Of a DNA stretch of 64,000 bases, positions 63,226 to 64,000 are shown in pieces; position 1 is the first letter of the stretch; the number at the start of each line of letters is the position of its first letter. The notes under the pieces are model-generated. The model made no database searches. It was not told where the DNA came from and saw nothing but the letters and a program-made list of their open reading frames with translations. Source of the stretch: Paenibacillus uliginis N3/975. GTDB lineage: Bacteria; Bacillota; Bacilli; Paenibacillales; Paenibacillaceae. The stretch spans positions 5,541,189-5,605,188 of the forward strand of contig NZ_LT840184.1 of assembly GCF_900177425.1 (NCBI RefSeq), in the 5' to 3' direction. Position numbers and translations under genes: made by a program.

Positions 63226-64000
63226 TTGAAAAAACGAGGGAAGCATACAACGGGTAAAAATCCAACCCAGCGCTATGTGGTGGACCCTAATACAAGAGAA
63301 ATTGATTGGGCAGGACGTAACGAAGCAAAAAACCGTGCAGCAGCAGATAGGGAGGCCCGGGTTCTTTCGGCTCCGGCGGCAGCTGCTCCGGAAGAAGAAG
63401 GCATCGACGCCTTAGAATTCGAAGGTCTGCTGCCTGAGGAAAGCACCGATGTACCGGAAGAGGAGGTAATGAAAGAAGCTTTTGAAGAGGAAGACAGCCC
63501 CCTCCCTCCAGACACCTTGGAATTATTCAACACCACCGATCACCGGGAGCACCTGCTGACTGAGAAACAAATGCCCGGCCTAAAGGGGCCTTTTATCTAT
63601 ACTGAAGATATCAGTGAAGGTGCAGTCACGGAGAGCCGGATCGCTTCTCGTGCCATCACCGCCTCCAAGCTGGCTACCGGATCAGTCGGAAGCGATGCAT
63701 TGCAGGATTACGCTATAACAGGTCTTCAAATTGCCGACGGCAGCATCACCTCCGCCAAGCTTGCAGGTTCGGTAGTCACCAGTGATCATCTGGCCGATAG
63801 TTCCATCACTGACCGGAAGATTGTAGTTGGTACGATCAGTGGAGATAAAATCAAGGATGGCAGTGTAACCTCTCATAAGCTGGCCGATCATAGCATCACC
63901 TCGGATAAACTTGCGAACGGAGCGGTACTCTCCCGCCACCTTAGTGGTCTAAGCATTTCAGGCGGACTGCTTGATGATGCTGCCGTCACCAGTAACAAGA
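63226..64000 (+). CDS. 10-residue-repeat protein, WIAG-tail type, 5' part
   Basis: Open to the window edge, at least 258 codons, starting at TTG 63226 with AAGGAG 9 nt upstream. Residues 1-45 are basic (MKKRGKHTTGKNPTQRYVVD, then a DWAGRNEAKNRAAADREAR segment); about 46-105 is acidic and Ala/Pro/Glu-rich; from about 135 it is an exact 10-residue repeat (AITASKLATG, SITSAKLAGS, SVTSHKLADH, SITSDKLANG and so on), twelve copies before the edge. Such repeats build beta-helical or triple-stranded fibres. I recall this architecture from Paenibacillus proteins called WIAG-tail domain proteins; the tail itself is outside the window. Confidence 0.75.
   Translation, partial: MKKRGKHTTGKNPTQRYVVDPNTREIDWAGRNEAKNRAAADREARVLSAPAAAAPEEEGIDALEFEGLLPEESTDVPEEEVMKEAFEEEDSPLPPDTLELFNTTDHREHLLTEKQMPGLKGPFIYTEDISEGAVTESRIASRAITASKLATGSVGSDALQDYAITGLQIADGSITSAKLAGSVVTSDHLADSSITDRKIVVGTISGDKIKDGSVTSHKLADHSITSDKLANGAVLSRHLSGLSISGGLLDDAAVTSNK

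Noticed and set aside
1..64000. CRISPR arrays, tRNA and rRNA genes
   Set aside because: No regularly spaced direct repeats with unique spacers, and no tRNA or rRNA signature was recognised by eye; a covariance scan would settle this.

Overview
The window looks like a chromosomal segment of a low-to-mid-GC, spore-forming Firmicute, most likely Paenibacillus or a close relative. The evidence is GGAGG-type ribosome binding sites, sigma-A promoters, Bacillales gene families (caa3 oxidase ctaCDEF with ctaG and a DUF420 protein, xpt-pbuX behind a guanine riboswitch, a UgtP-like glycosyltransferase, a YesM/YesN-type pair) and a 10-residue-repeat protein of a type I associate with Paenibacillus. This is inference from family content; no rRNA, tRNA, CRISPR array or intact insertion sequence was seen.

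0-7.6 kb is an AT-rich defence locus. A leftward operon encodes a large P-loop ATPase (RdrA-like), a large divergent adenosine deaminase (RdrB-like) and a four-helix membrane protein. I read it as a RADAR anti-phage system with a membrane accessory gene. A short possible IS3-family end lies upstream. 7.7-13.5 kb holds a TraB/GumN-type lipo/secreted protein gene and a five-gene ABC/GntR cluster with its own promoter and palindromic operator. 13.5-19.2 kb is the caa3 cytochrome c oxidase operon. 19.4-31.2 kb is housekeeping: methionine aminopeptidase, a serine hydrolase, a glycosyltransferase, xpt-pbuX, a metallophosphoesterase, a TrmB regulator, a zinc-ribbon protein and a D,D-carboxypeptidase. 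31.3-35.3 kb is a very GC-rich SWIM-domain gene plus a SNF2 helicase. 36.3-43.1 kb is a carbohydrate ABC importer with a cre site, next to a divergent histidine kinase/AraC-type response regulator pair.

46-59.8 kb contains, in two blocks, nearly all parts of the flavin-based extracellular electron transfer (EET) pathway known from Listeria. Block 1 has a duplicated FMN-binding-type lipoprotein (PplA-like), a membrane-tailed type II NADH dehydrogenase (Ndh2) and a HepS/HepT-like prenyl diphosphate synthase pair for a dedicated quinone. Block 2 has EetA- and EetB-like proteins, an ECF energising module (EcfA1, EcfA2, EcfT) and an ApbE flavin transferase lipoprotein (FmnB-like). Between them sits an AraC gene and an AT-rich TetR/SDR/NmrA cassette with a frameshifted last gene. 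Working model (inference): NADH is oxidised by Ndh2 into a demethylmenaquinone-type quinone, electrons reach the membrane via EetA/EetB, and the ApbE protein attaches FMN to the surface lipoprotein.

59.9-64 kb has an HD-GYP protein, a gene-free interval with an orphan strong promoter and two strong hairpins, small ORFs, a GreA/GreB-like protein, and the start of a TTG-initiated protein made of 10-residue repeats that runs off the window. The most interesting items are the RADAR variant, the split EET locus with unusual flavinylation motifs, the possible non-coding RNA at 61.55-62.06 kb, and several well-placed palindromic operators.
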